A stretch of DNA of 64,000 nucleotides from Alloalcanivorax marinus (GCF_016906305.1 NZ_JADDOL010000001.1:1-64000), one strand, 5' to 3'. Shown: positions 8,173-17,222, counted from the stretch's first letter. Numbers and translations are program-made. Notes: generated from the sequence alone by a model not told the origin.

Positions 8173-8238
8173 TAGCGGGCGGCCCGCGCTGTCCGCCACG
8201 ACGCCGATAACCCGAAGAACACAATAAAAGAGGATTTC

Positions 8239-9294
8239 ATGAGACCTTCCCTGCGCCTGATGGCGGCCGGCCTCTCATTGCTGTTCGCGTCCCTGACGCA
8301 CGCGGACGAGCAGGTGATCACGGCCCTGCATGCCTTTCCGCCTTCCCTGATCTATACGCAAAGCTTTCTCGAATTCGTCGATGACGTGAACGAGGAAGGC
8401 CAGGGCGTGATCCGCATCGATGTGCTTGGCGGGCCGGAGGTGATCGGCCTGTCCCAGCAACCTTACGCCGTGCGTAACGGCGTGGTGGACATGGCCTACA
8501 CCGCCGCCAGTTTCTACGCCGGCACCCTGCCCGAGCGCGACGCCCTGATCTCGTCCAACACCAACGCCATCTATGCGCGGCAAAGCGGCGGCATCGACCT
8601 GCTTAACCGCATCCACCAACGCAAGATGGACGTGTTCTACCTGGGCTGGTTCGACAGCGGTATCAAATACAACCTCTACACCATCAACAAGCCGGTGGTG
8701 AACGACCAGGGTGATCTGGCCCTGCCCAACCTGCGTCTACGCAGCAACCCGGTGTACGACGCCTTCTTCACCGATTACCTGAAAGCTCAGCCCATCAGCC
8801 TGCCCACCACCGACGTCTATTCCGCCCTGGAACGGTCCGTGGTCAATGCCACCGGCTGGACCCAGATCGGCATGAACGACCTGGGCTGGAACAAGTTTCT
8901 GCGCTACCGCATCGACCCGGCGTTCTATTCCACCGACATGGGCGTGATCGTCAATCTTGAAAGCTGGAACGCGCTCAGCGACGACGCGCGACGCATCCTT
9001 CAAGACGTGGCCATTCGCCACGAACGGGACAGCGCCCTGCGCTTCGCCAAGGCCGCCACTGAACAACAGCGGCAGCTGGAAGCCAACGGCATGACGCCGT
9101 TCAAACTCGATCCGGCGGCGGCGGACCGCTACCTGCGCGCCGCCCGCGAAGCCTCCTGGCGGCGCATGAAGCGCTACATGGAACATCAGCCCGGCGGGCT
9201 CAGCCATTACCAGGACCTGATCGAAAAATTCAACGACCCCGCGGTCGATGCCGGCAAGGACGCCGACGACACCGCCCGGTCCACCACCCGGTAG
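8239..9294 (+). CDS. dctP: TRAP transporter substrate-binding protein DctP
   Basis: This 351-aa periplasmic protein has a Sec signal peptide (about residues 1-22, ending THA-DEQ) and the DctP fold. Family traits include VVDMAYTAASFYAG, the conserved-Arg segment LPNLRLRSNPVYDAFF, and VYSALERSVVNATGWT. DctP proteins bind organic anions, mostly mono- and dicarboxylates, for sodium-coupled import. It is the first gene of a complete TRAP set and directly follows the hydratase genes, which ties transport to the pathway. The C terminus is an acidic, probably flexible tail. Confidence 0.92.
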   Translation: MRPSLRLMAAGLSLLFASLTHADEQVITALHAFPPSLIYTQSFLEFVDDVNEEGQGVIRIDVLGGPEVIGLSQQPYAVRNGVVDMAYTAASFYAGTLPERDALISSNTNAIYARQSGGIDLLNRIHQRKMDVFYLGWFDSGIKYNLYTINKPVVNDQGDLALPNLRLRSNPVYDAFFTDYLKAQPISLPTTDVYSALERSVVNATGWTQIGMNDLGWNKFLRYRIDPAFYSTDMGVIVNLESWNALSDDARRILQDVAIRHERDSALRFAKAATEQQRQLEANGMTPFKLDPAAADRYLRAAREASWRRMKRYMEHQPGGLSHYQDLIEKFNDPAVDAGKDADDTARSTTR

Positions 9295-9300
9295 CGCGCC

Positions 9301-9804
9301 ATGCATGCACTTTCCCGACTCTATAACAAATTGATCGACGCCATGGCGTTGGTATCCGCCGTGCTGCTGGTGTGGCTGATGGTCGCCATCGTCACCTCCG
9401 TGGTGATTCGTAACCTGGGCGTGCAATCGCCGGCCTGGCTGTTCACCTCCACGGAATACGCCATGTTCTATCTCACCTTGCTGGGCGCCCCCTGGCTGGT
9501 GCGTGAGAAAGGCCACGTCTACATCGAAATCTTCATCAAGCCGCTGCCCGACGCCGCCCGCAATCTGCTCAGCCGCGTGGTGATGGTGATCTGCGCGGCC
9601 ATCTGCCTGGTGCTGGCGGTCAAGGGCGTGGAGCTGGTGAGCACCAATATCGACCGGGTGGATTACGACGTGCGCACCTACTACTTCCCGATGTGGATGC
9701 TGACCATCACCTATCCGATCAGCTTTTCGCTGATGGGTCTGGAGTTCATCCGCTTTCTGTTTTCCGACCAGCCCTATCACAGTGAAGAACAGGAGACGCA
9801 CTGA
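9301..9804 (+). CDS. dctQ: TRAP transporter small membrane subunit DctQ
   Basis: This 167-aa protein has four predicted membrane segments, the usual number for DctQ, and starts 6 bp after dctP. The conserved loop GAPWLVREKGHVYIEIF lies about residues 61-77. Its stop overlaps the start of dctM by 1 bp (TGATG). It works with DctM as the membrane part of the secondary TRAP importer. Confidence 0.9.
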   Translation: MHALSRLYNKLIDAMALVSAVLLVWLMVAIVTSVVIRNLGVQSPAWLFTSTEYAMFYLTLLGAPWLVREKGHVYIEIFIKPLPDAARNLLSRVVMVICAAICLVLAVKGVELVSTNIDRVDYDVRTYYFPMWMLTITYPISFSLMGLEFIRFLFSDQPYHSEEQETH

Positions 9805-11117
9805 TGGAATGGTATTACGCGCTTCTGTTCCTGCTGTCCCTGGTGCTGGTGCTGATGTTCATCGGCGTGCCGGTGGCGATTGCCTTTATCGGCGCCAACC
9901 TGGTCGGCGCCTGGGTGTTCATGCGCGGCGACGCCGGTCTGATTCAACTGCTCAATAACGGCTTCGGCGCCCTGTCCAGCTTCAGCCTGGTGCCGATCCC
10001 GCTGTTTCTGCTGATGGGCGAACTGTTCTTCCGCACCGGCCTGGGCATGCGCATGTTCAACGCCATCGATCAGTTGATGGGGCGGGTGCCCGGGCGCTTG
10101 TCCTACGTCACCGTGGTGGGCGGCACCGCCTTCTCCACCCTGAGCGGGTCCTCCATGGGTTCCACCGCCCTGCTCGGCTCCCTGCTGGTGCCGGAGATGG
10201 AACGCCGCGGCTACAAGAAGTACATGTCCATCGGGCCGATTCTCGGCACCGGCGGACTGGCCATCATCATTCCGCCCTCGGCCATCGCCGTGCTGCTCGC
10301 CACCCTGGCCAAGATCGACATCGGCGACGTACTGATCGGTGGCGTGCTGCCCGGGGTACTGCTGGCCTCCCTGTACATGTTCACCATCTGGCTGAAGACC
10401 CGCCTGAAACCGGATTCGGCGCCGGCCTACGACGTGGATGCGCTGCCCCTGGCCACCAAGCTCAAGGTGCTGAGCCGGGACATTCTGCCCATGCTAAGCA
10501 TCATCGTGCTGATCATCGTGATGATGCTCACCGGCTTCGCCACCCCGTCGGAATCCGCCGCCTTCGGCGCGCTGGGCGTGATCGTGCTGGCGCTGGTGTT
10601 CCGCACCATGACCCGGGAGGCGTTCAAACAGTCGGTGATGGGCGCGCTCAAGGTCACCCTGATGGCGTATCTGATCGTGTTCGGCTCCGCCACCTTCAGC
10701 CAGTTGCTGGCGTTTTCCGGCGCTTCCCACGGGCTGATTCAGTGGGCCACCCATTTCGATCTGCATCCGTTGCTGATGCTGGGCGCCATGCTGCTAGTGT
10801 TGCTGGTGCTGGGCACCTTCATGGAAGCGATCTCGATCATGATGATCACCGTGCCGTTCTTTTTCCCCCTGGCCCAGTCCCTGGGCTTCGACCTGGTGTG
10901 GTTCTCGGTGGTCACCCTGATCGCCCTGGAGATCGGCTTCTCCACCCCGCCCCTGGGTTTGAACCTGTTCGTCATGAAAGGCGTGGCGCCGGCCGGCACC
11001 ACCATGCGCGAGATCTACCTCTCCGCCATTCCCTACATCCTTTGTTCGCTGTTGCTGCTGGCGGTGCTCACCGCCTTCCCCGGCATCGTGACCTGGCTCC
11101 CCTCGTTGTCGGGCTGA
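9804..11117 (+). CDS. dctM: TRAP transporter large permease subunit DctM
   Basis: This 437-aa polytopic protein has about 12 membrane segments. Family motifs include FSTLSGSSMGSTALLGSLLV (about 111-130), GGLAIIIPPS, and EIGFSTPPLGLNLFVMKGVA near the C terminus. DctM forms the sodium-dependent translocation path. It overlaps dctQ and is the last transporter gene before a hairpin at its stop codon and a strong terminator. Confidence 0.93.
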   Translation: MEWYYALLFLLSLVLVLMFIGVPVAIAFIGANLVGAWVFMRGDAGLIQLLNNGFGALSSFSLVPIPLFLLMGELFFRTGLGMRMFNAIDQLMGRVPGRLSYVTVVGGTAFSTLSGSSMGSTALLGSLLVPEMERRGYKKYMSIGPILGTGGLAIIIPPSAIAVLLATLAKIDIGDVLIGGVLPGVLLASLYMFTIWLKTRLKPDSAPAYDVDALPLATKLKVLSRDILPMLSIIVLIIVMMLTGFATPSESAAFGALGVIVLALVFRTMTREAFKQSVMGALKVTLMAYLIVFGSATFSQLLAFSGASHGLIQWATHFDLHPLLMLGAMLLVLLVLGTFMEAISIMMITVPFFFPLAQSLGFDLVWFSVVTLIALEIGFSTPPLGLNLFVMKGVAPAGTTMREIYLSAIPYILCSLLLLAVLTAFPGIVTWLPSLSG

Positions 11118-11129
11118 GCGCCGACAACG
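11104..11129 (+). repeat. Perfect hairpin spanning the dctM stop codon
   Basis: CGTTGTCGG (11104-11112) and CCGACAACG (11121-11129) are a perfect 9-bp inverted repeat with an 8-nt loop that includes the TGA stop. It lacks a T-tail and sits 10 bp before a true terminator, so RNA stabilisation or a transcription pause is more likely than termination. Confidence 0.5.
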
Positions 11130-11138
11130 GGTCTCCAT

Positions 11139-11167
11139 GGCGGCCGACCTCCGGCCGCCTTTTTTTT
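11139..11167 (+). terminator. Rho-independent terminator after dctM
   Basis: GGCGGCCG (11139-11146) and CGGCCGCC (11152-11159) form a GC hairpin followed by eight T. It separates the TRAP genes from the porin gene, which starts 27 bp later. Porin expression must come from read-through or from a promoter not visible to me. Confidence 0.75.
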
Positions 11168-11193
11168 ACCACTCCGCTCTCCGAGAGGAACGT

Positions 11194-12369
11194 ATGAAAA
11201 TCATAACCTCCAAGCGTATTTCCGCTCTTTCCCTGGGTACCGTGTTCACGGTGCTGACCTGTTCCGCCCAGGCGGTCGGCTTCAAGGCCGGCGAAACCGA
11301 CCTGGAACTGTACGGCTATGCCAAACTCGATGTGATCTATGATCTTGACGCGGACCTGGGCAATGCGATTCTGCGCAATCGGATCCCGCTGGACGACGAC
11401 CCCGGCGCCGACGGCCATCTCACCATGCACGCCTTCGAAAGCCGGGTGGGCTTCACCACCGCCACCATGGTGGACGGGGACGTACTGCGCACGGTGATCG
11501 AAACCGATTTCTATGGCGGCGGCGGCTTCGCCGACGGCGGTGGCGAGCTGCGTCTGCGCCATGCCTACGGGGAGTGGAAGGGCCTGCTGGCCGGTCAGAC
11601 CTGGACCAACTTCGGCAATGTGCTGAGCCTCTACGAGACCATCGACTTTAACCGGGACCTGGGCCAGGGCGGCGGCCGCCAGGCGCAGATCCGCTACACC
11701 ACCGGCCCGTTCTCGTTCTCCGCGGAAGACCCGAAAGGCACCGGCACCGGCCACGCCGGTGGCGAAGTGATCGCCGAGGACACCAATCAATTCCGTTTTC
11801 CGGATCTCACCGCCCGCTACCAGGGCAGCGCCGGGCCGGTGCAGTTCGCCACCGCCGCGCTGGTGCGTTTCCTGGAATACGACGCGGACGGCGAAACCGT
11901 CAGCAACAGCGCCTGGAGCGACGACTCCGCCACCGGCTGGGGGGTAATGGCCGAGGCCCGCGCCCGGCTCACCGACACCCTGACCCTGCGCGGCTCGGTG
12001 ACCCACGGTGACGGCATCGGCGGCTATCTGTACCTGAGCCCGGCGGCGCCCGGCTACGTCAGCAGCAGCGGCAAGCTGGAAACCATCGAAGGCACCGGCG
12101 GCGGCGTCAGCCTCAGCGCCAAGACCGGCCCGGGCCTGCTGACCCTGGCCTACGGCGTGGCCCGAGCCGATGTGGACGACGCCTATCGAGACGGCGCTAT
12201 CGCCGGCACCGCCGACGAGCGCTACACCAGCACCACGCTCAACTACCTCTGGTCCACTACCAAGTACCTGACGTACGGCGTGGAAGCGGGCTATCACACC
12301 CGCGAGCAGGTGGACGGTCGCGACGGCGACGCGGTGCGCCTGCAGGGCATGGTGCGCTTCAATTTCTGA
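11194..12369 (+). CDS. Outer-membrane porin, DcaP-like
   Basis: This 391-aa beta-barrel has a signal peptide of about 26 residues (ending SAQA-VGF). The mature start ETDLELYGYAKLDVIYD is typical of the DcaP-like trimeric porin family. The chain ends in Phe (MVRFNF), the usual outer-membrane insertion signal. The ATG at 11194 is chosen for the GAGAGGAA site just upstream; a longer frame begins inside the terminator. DcaP-type porins pass dicarboxylates and other small anions, which fits the TRAP importer next door: the cluster encodes uptake across both membranes. Confidence 0.88.
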   Translation: MKIITSKRISALSLGTVFTVLTCSAQAVGFKAGETDLELYGYAKLDVIYDLDADLGNAILRNRIPLDDDPGADGHLTMHAFESRVGFTTATMVDGDVLRTVIETDFYGGGGFADGGGELRLRHAYGEWKGLLAGQTWTNFGNVLSLYETIDFNRDLGQGGGRQAQIRYTTGPFSFSAEDPKGTGTGHAGGEVIAEDTNQFRFPDLTARYQGSAGPVQFATAALVRFLEYDADGETVSNSAWSDDSATGWGVMAEARARLTDTLTLRGSVTHGDGIGGYLYLSPAAPGYVSSSGKLETIEGTGGGVSLSAKTGPGLLTLAYGVARADVDDAYRDGAIAGTADERYTSTTLNYLWSTTKYLTYGVEAGYHTREQVDGRDGDAVRLQGMVRFNF

Positions 12370-12390
12370 GCCCCTGGATCACCCGGACCC

Positions 12391-12420
12391 GGGCCGACCC
12401 CCATGTCGGCCCGCGGTTTT
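12391..12420. terminator. Hairpin between convergent porin and lysR genes
   Basis: GGGCCGAC (12391-12398) and GTCGGCCC (12405-12412) form an 8-bp stem with a 6-nt loop, followed on the plus strand by GCGGTTTT. It is a probable terminator for the porin gene and lies between two convergent genes. Confidence 0.55.
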
Positions 12421-12434
12421 ACCGGCTCCGCGTT

Positions 12435-13328
12435 CTACCCCACCTCTTTCATCGTCGGCCCGGCGTCTTCCGGCACCGGCAGGCTGTCCATGAACACCTC
12501 CAGCGCCCGGCTCCAACTGGCCGGCGGCGGCGTCGCCACCACCGTGGTGACCTGACCCAGAGCGTCCGGCAACGGCAGGGTGTGCAGGTCGAAACGCTGC
12601 CGGTATTGCGCCACCGTGGAGGCCGGCAGCACCGCCAGCCCCATGCCGGCACTGACGCAGCCGACGATGGCGTCCAGGCTGCCGAACTCGTGGATGCGCG
12701 GCGCCGGCACCCGCCGTTCCGCCAGCAGCAGCTCGATGGTGCGCCGGTACCCGCAGCCCTGGCGGAACGCCAGAAACGGCGTGCGCAGCAGCTCCGCCCG
12801 CTCCGGCATGGCCGGCAGCGGCCGCGCGCCGACCAGCACCAGCCGCTCCCGGAACACCGGCCGCAGGGCCAGCTCCTCGCCGGCGTCCTCGGCGGCCACG
12901 AAGGCCGCGTCCAGCTGCCCGGCGCGCACCGCCTCGATCAGTTCGCCGCTGGTGCCGGTGCGCAGGTGCACGGCCAGTTGCGGCCAGCGTCGGCTGAACG
13001 CGGCCAGCAGCCGGGGCAGGTGCACCGCCGCGGTGGTTTCCATGCTGCCCAGGCGCAGCTCCCCGAGCGGTTCGCCGCCCGGCCGGAAGCGGGCCAGGGC
13101 GTCGTCGTGCAGTTCCACGATGCGGCTGGCGTAGGCCAGCAGCTGGCGGCCCGCCGGGGTCGCCACCACCGGGTTGCGCCGGTCCAGCAGGTGCGCGCCG
13201 AGCTCGCTCTCCAGCTTCTTGATGTGGGCGGTGACGTTGGACTGCACCGTGTGCAGCCGTTCGGCGGCGGCGCTGAAGCTGCCGGTGTCCACCACGGCGC
13301 GGAAGATTTCCAGGGAACGGATCAGCAT
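12435..13328 (-). CDS. LysR family transcriptional regulator
   Basis: This 297-aa protein has an N-terminal winged helix-turn-helix (FSAAAERLHTVQSNVTAHIK, about residues 18-37) and a substrate-binding domain from about residue 90. It is divergent from an MFS transporter gene across a 110-bp gap that contains a perfect T-N11-A LysR box. The arrangement is classic for a LysR protein that controls the neighbouring exporter and itself. The inducer is unknown. Confidence 0.9.
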   Translation of the reverse strand: MLIRSLEIFRAVVDTGSFSAAAERLHTVQSNVTAHIKKLESELGAHLLDRRNPVVATPAGRQLLAYASRIVELHDDALARFRPGGEPLGELRLGSMETTAAVHLPRLLAAFSRRWPQLAVHLRTGTSGELIEAVRAGQLDAAFVAAEDAGEELALRPVFRERLVLVGARPLPAMPERAELLRTPFLAFRQGCGYRRTIELLLAERRVPAPRIHEFGSLDAIVGCVSAGMGLAVLPASTVAQYRQRFDLHTLPLPDALGQVTTVVATPPPASWSRALEVFMDSLPVPEDAGPTMKEVG

Positions 13329-13371
13329 GGGGGCGTCTCTTCACCGGTTGAGATACCACCCATCTTAAAAA

Positions 13372-13386
13372 ATCATTTCCAGTGAT
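13372..13386. promoter_or_regulatory. LysR box (ATCA-N7-TGAT)
   Basis: ATCATTTCCAGTGAT is a perfect interrupted palindrome with the T-N11-A pattern bound by LysR-type regulators. It lies in the gap between the divergent lysR and MFS genes, 44 bp before the lysR start and 53 bp before the transporter start. Confidence 0.6.
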
Positions 13387-13438
13387 AGAAGGGGTCTGGT
13401 TAACTGGCGCCTTTCATCCATCCGACCGGAGCCCGACG

Positions 13439-14617
13439 ATGTCCTCCCCCGCCACCGTTCCCTCCCCCGTCCGCCTGGTGGCCATGGCCGCCTCCGCGAC
13501 CCTGGTGGGGATCGGCCTGGGCCGCTTCGCCTACGCGGCGCTGCTGCCCGGGGTGATCCAGCGCGGCTGGCTGAGCGAGGCGGACGCCGGCTATGTGGGC
13601 GCCGCCAATCTGCTGGGTTATCTGGTGGGCGCGGTGCTGGCCGGGCGCGTCGGCCAGCGCTGGGGGGCGACGCCGGTGATCCGGCTGTCCGCCCTGCTGG
13701 TGGCGGTGGGCTTCGCCGCCAGCGCCTGGCCGGGGCCGGTATGGTGGTTCAGTTTGTGGCGGTTCGTGGCCGGGGTCACCGGCGCCTTTCTGATGGTGCT
13801 GGCGCCGTCGCTGATCGCCAGTCATTTGCCGGAGTCCATGCGCAAGCGGGGCACCACCTGGATCTTCACCGGCGTGGGCGTGGGGGTGCTGTTCTCCGCC
13901 ACCCTGGTGCCGTTGCTGATCGACAGCGGTCTGATGCTGGCCTGGCTGGGCCTGGCGCTGGCCTGCCTGCCGCCGATCTGGGTGCTGTGGCGGCGCTGGC
14001 CGCCGGTGGCCGCCGCCAATCCCCATGACCAGGGCCCCGGTCGCGGCGCCGGCCTGCTGCTGGGCGTGGTCTATCTGGCCTACCTGCTGGACGCGGTGGG
14101 CTTCGTGCCGCACACCGTGTTCTGGGTGGACTACCTGGAACGCCAGCGCGGTTTCAGCCACTGGGCCGGCGCCCTGCAGTGGGCGGTGTTCGCGGTGGGC
14201 GCGGTGTCCGGGCCGTTTCTGGCCGGCGCCCTGGCCCGGCGGCTGGGCTGGCACCGTACCCTGATCACCGCCCTGACCCTGAAGGGCACCGGCGTGCTGC
14301 TGCCCATGCTGATGCCCGGGCTGGCGGCGGTGACCGCCTCCTCGTTTCTGGTCGGCGCCATGATCCCGACCATGGTGTCCGGCGTCATGGGGCGCACCGC
14401 CGAGCTGGTGCCGCCGCGTCTGGCCACCCAGGCCTGGGGCCGTGCCACCGCCCTGTTCGCGGTGGGTCAGGCCATCGCCGCCTACGCGCTGGCGGCGCTC
14501 TATGCCCGCCCCGGCGGCGGCCCGCTGATTTTCCAGATCGGCGGCGCGGTCCTGCTGGCGGCGGCGCTGCTGATGGCCCTGTCCGGGGTGGCGGCACGGC
14601 GAGCCGGGCACCGCTGA
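13439..14617 (+). CDS. MFS transporter, YbfB/YjiJ family
   Basis: This 392-aa polytopic protein has about 12 membrane segments. Its first helix region, ASATLVGIGLGRFAYAALLP, is characteristic of the YbfB/YjiJ family of major facilitator proteins. The start at 13439 is chosen over an upstream in-frame ATG because it sits behind a GGAG site and restores the normal family N terminus. It is probably an exporter controlled by the divergent LysR protein. The substrate is unknown. Confidence 0.88.
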   Translation: MSSPATVPSPVRLVAMAASATLVGIGLGRFAYAALLPGVIQRGWLSEADAGYVGAANLLGYLVGAVLAGRVGQRWGATPVIRLSALLVAVGFAASAWPGPVWWFSLWRFVAGVTGAFLMVLAPSLIASHLPESMRKRGTTWIFTGVGVGVLFSATLVPLLIDSGLMLAWLGLALACLPPIWVLWRRWPPVAAANPHDQGPGRGAGLLLGVVYLAYLLDAVGFVPHTVFWVDYLERQRGFSHWAGALQWAVFAVGAVSGPFLAGALARRLGWHRTLITALTLKGTGVLLPMLMPGLAAVTASSFLVGAMIPTMVSGVMGRTAELVPPRLATQAWGRATALFAVGQAIAAYALAALYARPGGGPLIFQIGGAVLLAAALLMALSGVAARRAGHR

Positions 14618-14690
14618 CGCGCCGGACGTTTTTCCAGGCGGTTTTGCCGTAGAATCCGGGTCAACGACCACACGGAATGCGGAGAACGCC

Positions 14691-16304
14691 ATGGAACGAC
14701 GTGCCCTTCTCAAGGCCCTGGGACTGCTGGGCGGCAGCCTGCTGCTGACACCCCGGCGCCTGCCCGCCGCGCCCCCCGGCGCCGGCCCGCTGCGACGCGG
14801 TGAACCGTTCAGCTACGCCGCCCTCAAGGGCATGGCCCGGCACTTCGCCGGGCGCCCCTATCACGCCCACGAAAAGACCCTGCCCAAGGCGATCCAGGCG
14901 CTCACCTGGGACCATTACCAGGCGATTCGCTTTCGCCCGGACCACGCCCTGTGGGCGGACCGGCCCGGCGCGGATTTCCAGGTGCAGTTCTTCCATATGG
15001 GCCTGAATTTCACCACCCCTGTGAAGATGCACGAGGTGATCGACGGCGAGGCCCATCCGATCCCTTACCGCACCGACCTGTTCGATTTCAGCGGCACCGG
15101 CGTGGACGCCGGCCAGCTCCCCGAAGGTCTGGGCTTCGCCGGCTTCCGCCTGCTGCATCACAGTGACTGGAAGCGGGACGTGGCGGCGTTTCTCGGCGCC
15201 AGCTATTTCCGCGCCACCGGCGCGTCGCGGCAGTTCGGCCTGTCTGCCCGCGGGCTGGCGGTCAACACCGCGCTGCCGGAGCCGGAGGAATTCCCGGAGT
15301 TCACCCATTTCTGGTTCGAGCGCACCGACCATCCGGATCGGGTGTTGGTGTATGCCTTCCTGGACGCCCCCAGCGTCACCGGGGCCTACCGCTTCACCAT
15401 CGAGCGGGTGGACGGCGACGTGATCATGGACGTGGACGCCGCGCTCTACCCGCGCCGGCCCATCGAACGGCTGGGCGTGGCACCGCTGACCAGCATGTAC
15501 CAGATTGGCGAGAACAGCCGCCGGGTGGCCTGGGACTGGCGCCCGGAAATCCACGATTCCGACGGCCTGGCCCTGCACACCGGCGGCGGCGAGTGGCTGT
15601 GGCGGCCACTGGTCAATCCGCCGCAATTGCGCTTCAACAGCTACAGCGACGACAACCCGCGCGGCTTCGGCCTGCTGCAGCGGGACCAGGATTTCGACCA
15701 TTACCAGGACGACGGCGTGTTCTACGAGCGGCGCCCGAGCCTGTGGGTGGAACCGCGCGGCGACTGGGGCAAGGGCGCGGTGCAGTTGGTGGAGATTCCC
15801 ACCCTGGACGAGACCTTCGACAACATCGTGGCGTTCTGGCGGCCGGACCGGCCGGTGGAACCCGGGGAGGAATACCTGTTCGGTTACCGCCTGTCCTGGA
15901 CCGGCCGGCCGCCGCGCCCGCCCCTGGCCCGCTGCGTGGCCACCCGCACCGGCCTGGGCGGTGTCATCGGCCAGGTTCGGGAGTATTTCAGCTGGCGCTT
16001 CGTGGTGGACTTCCGCGGCGGGCCGCTGTCCGACGGCGGCCTGCCCGACGACGTGGAGGTGGTGCCGGTGATCGACGCCAGCGCCGGCCGGGTGGAAATC
16101 ACCTCGGCGCGGCCCCTGCATCAGATCGACGGTTACCGGGCCATGTTCGATGTGGTGCCGCCGGAGGACGACCTGGCGCCGATCAACCTGCGCCTGTTCC
16201 TCAAGCGCAAGGACAACGGCGAGCCGCTCACCGAAACCTGGATCTATCAGTGGTCGCCGCCGCCCCTGGAGCAACGCGACCTGCGCAACCCGGGGCACCT
16301 GTAG
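14691..16304 (+). CDS. opgD: Glucan biosynthesis protein OpgD/OpgG family
   Basis: This 537-aa periplasmic protein belongs to the osmoregulated periplasmic glucan (MdoG/MdoD) family. The N terminus MERRALLKALGLLGGSLLL looks like a Tat-type signal with the twin Arg at residues 3-4, as in OpgD. Conserved stretches include RFRPDHALWAD, QFFHMG and AFWRPDRPVEPGEEY. The family shapes or trims beta-glucans in the periplasm. No opgH glucosyltransferase gene lies beside it, so any partner is elsewhere. OpgG is the alternative name; the Tat signal favours OpgD. Confidence 0.88.
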   Translation: MERRALLKALGLLGGSLLLTPRRLPAAPPGAGPLRRGEPFSYAALKGMARHFAGRPYHAHEKTLPKAIQALTWDHYQAIRFRPDHALWADRPGADFQVQFFHMGLNFTTPVKMHEVIDGEAHPIPYRTDLFDFSGTGVDAGQLPEGLGFAGFRLLHHSDWKRDVAAFLGASYFRATGASRQFGLSARGLAVNTALPEPEEFPEFTHFWFERTDHPDRVLVYAFLDAPSVTGAYRFTIERVDGDVIMDVDAALYPRRPIERLGVAPLTSMYQIGENSRRVAWDWRPEIHDSDGLALHTGGGEWLWRPLVNPPQLRFNSYSDDNPRGFGLLQRDQDFDHYQDDGVFYERRPSLWVEPRGDWGKGAVQLVEIPTLDETFDNIVAFWRPDRPVEPGEEYLFGYRLSWTGRPPRPPLARCVATRTGLGGVIGQVREYFSWRFVVDFRGGPLSDGGLPDDVEVVPVIDASAGRVEITSARPLHQIDGYRAMFDVVPPEDDLAPINLRLFLKRKDNGEPLTETWIYQWSPPPLEQRDLRNPGHL

Positions 16305-16316
16305 GGCCGGCCACCG

Positions 16317-17222
16317 TCAGCGCGGGCGCGGCCCCAGACAATCCGGCAGCCCTTCGCGGAACCCCCGGGGCCGCCGGTCCAGCTCGATGAAGCCGGGCAC
16401 GTCCGGGGCCGCCACATTGTCCTCTTCCATCAGAAACACCTGATCGCGGGTCAGCGGCGCCCCGGGCAGCCGGCGCGCCACCGCCGCCATCAGGTGCCAG
16501 GCCTCGAACGGCAGCGGCAGGGTCGGCCCGCGCCGCCCCAGGTAATCCCGCACCGCCACCACCATGTCCCGATAGCGCAGCACCTCGCCGCCGGCCAGCT
16601 CGTACAGCGGCGCCGGCGCCCCGGGCCAGGTGGCCAGGGTGGCCAGCCCGCCGGCCACGTCCTGCACCCACACCGGCTGCAGACAGGTGCGCCCGCGCCC
16701 GAACAGCGGCAGCACCGGCAGGCGACTCAGGGTGGCCAGGGCACGCACCAGCGCATCGCCGGCGCCGAACATGGAAGCCGGGCGCACCAGGGTGGCGCCG
16801 GGGCAGGTCTCGCGCACCGCCATTTCGCCCTGGGCACGGGCGCGCACATAGGGGGACGGGGACAGGTCGCTGACGCCGATGCCGGACAGGTGCAGCAGCC
16901 TCGGCACCCGCGCCCGGCGCGCCGCCAGGGCCACCCGCTCGGCGGACTCCACGTGGATGGCGCGGAAGGTCAGGTCGCCCTGCTCCGCGTACAGGGAAAC
17001 CGCGTTCACCACCGTCCGGCTGCCGGCCACCGCCGCCGCCACCTGACGGTCGTCGGTGACGTCGGCGACCCGCCGCTCCAGACGCGTTTCGTCGTGGAAG
17101 CGGACGCGCTCCGGGCGCCGCGCCGCCAGACGTACCGCATGGCCCCGCTGCAGCAGGGCGGTGACCAGGCGACGACCGAGAAAGCCGGTGCCGCCGAAAA
17201 CCGTGATCGGGGCCGTATCCAT
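16317..17222 (-). CDS. NDUFA9-like atypical SDR (NAD(P)-binding protein)
   Basis: This 301-aa Rossmann protein starts ITVFGGTGFLGRRLVTALLQ, the atypical-SDR dinucleotide motif found in the complex I NDUFA9/NmrA-like group. LHLSGIGVSD, VRARAQGEMAV and the tail with FIELDRRPRGFREGLP fit that family. Its Tyr-x3-Lys position is replaced, as is common in the group, so catalysis is uncertain; quinone-related or structural roles are described for relatives. It is convergent with opgD, 12 bp apart, and has no obvious partner nearby. Confidence 0.78.
   Translation of the reverse strand: MDTAPITVFGGTGFLGRRLVTALLQRGHAVRLAARRPERVRFHDETRLERRVADVTDDRQVAAAVAGSRTVVNAVSLYAEQGDLTFRAIHVESAERVALAARRARVPRLLHLSGIGVSDLSPSPYVRARAQGEMAVRETCPGATLVRPASMFGAGDALVRALATLSRLPVLPLFGRGRTCLQPVWVQDVAGGLATLATWPGAPAPLYELAGGEVLRYRDMVVAVRDYLGRRGPTLPLPFEAWHLMAAVARRLPGAPLTRDQVFLMEEDNVAAPDVPGFIELDRRPRGFREGLPDCLGPRPR

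Noticed and set aside
5950-8199. A 749-codon open frame on the minus strand, antisense to the LeuC/LeuD-like genes
   Set aside because: It is the mirror of GC-rich codons in well-supported plus-strand genes. The translation is rich in Gly, Ala, His and Arg with no domain, and it runs through gntR's 3' end.
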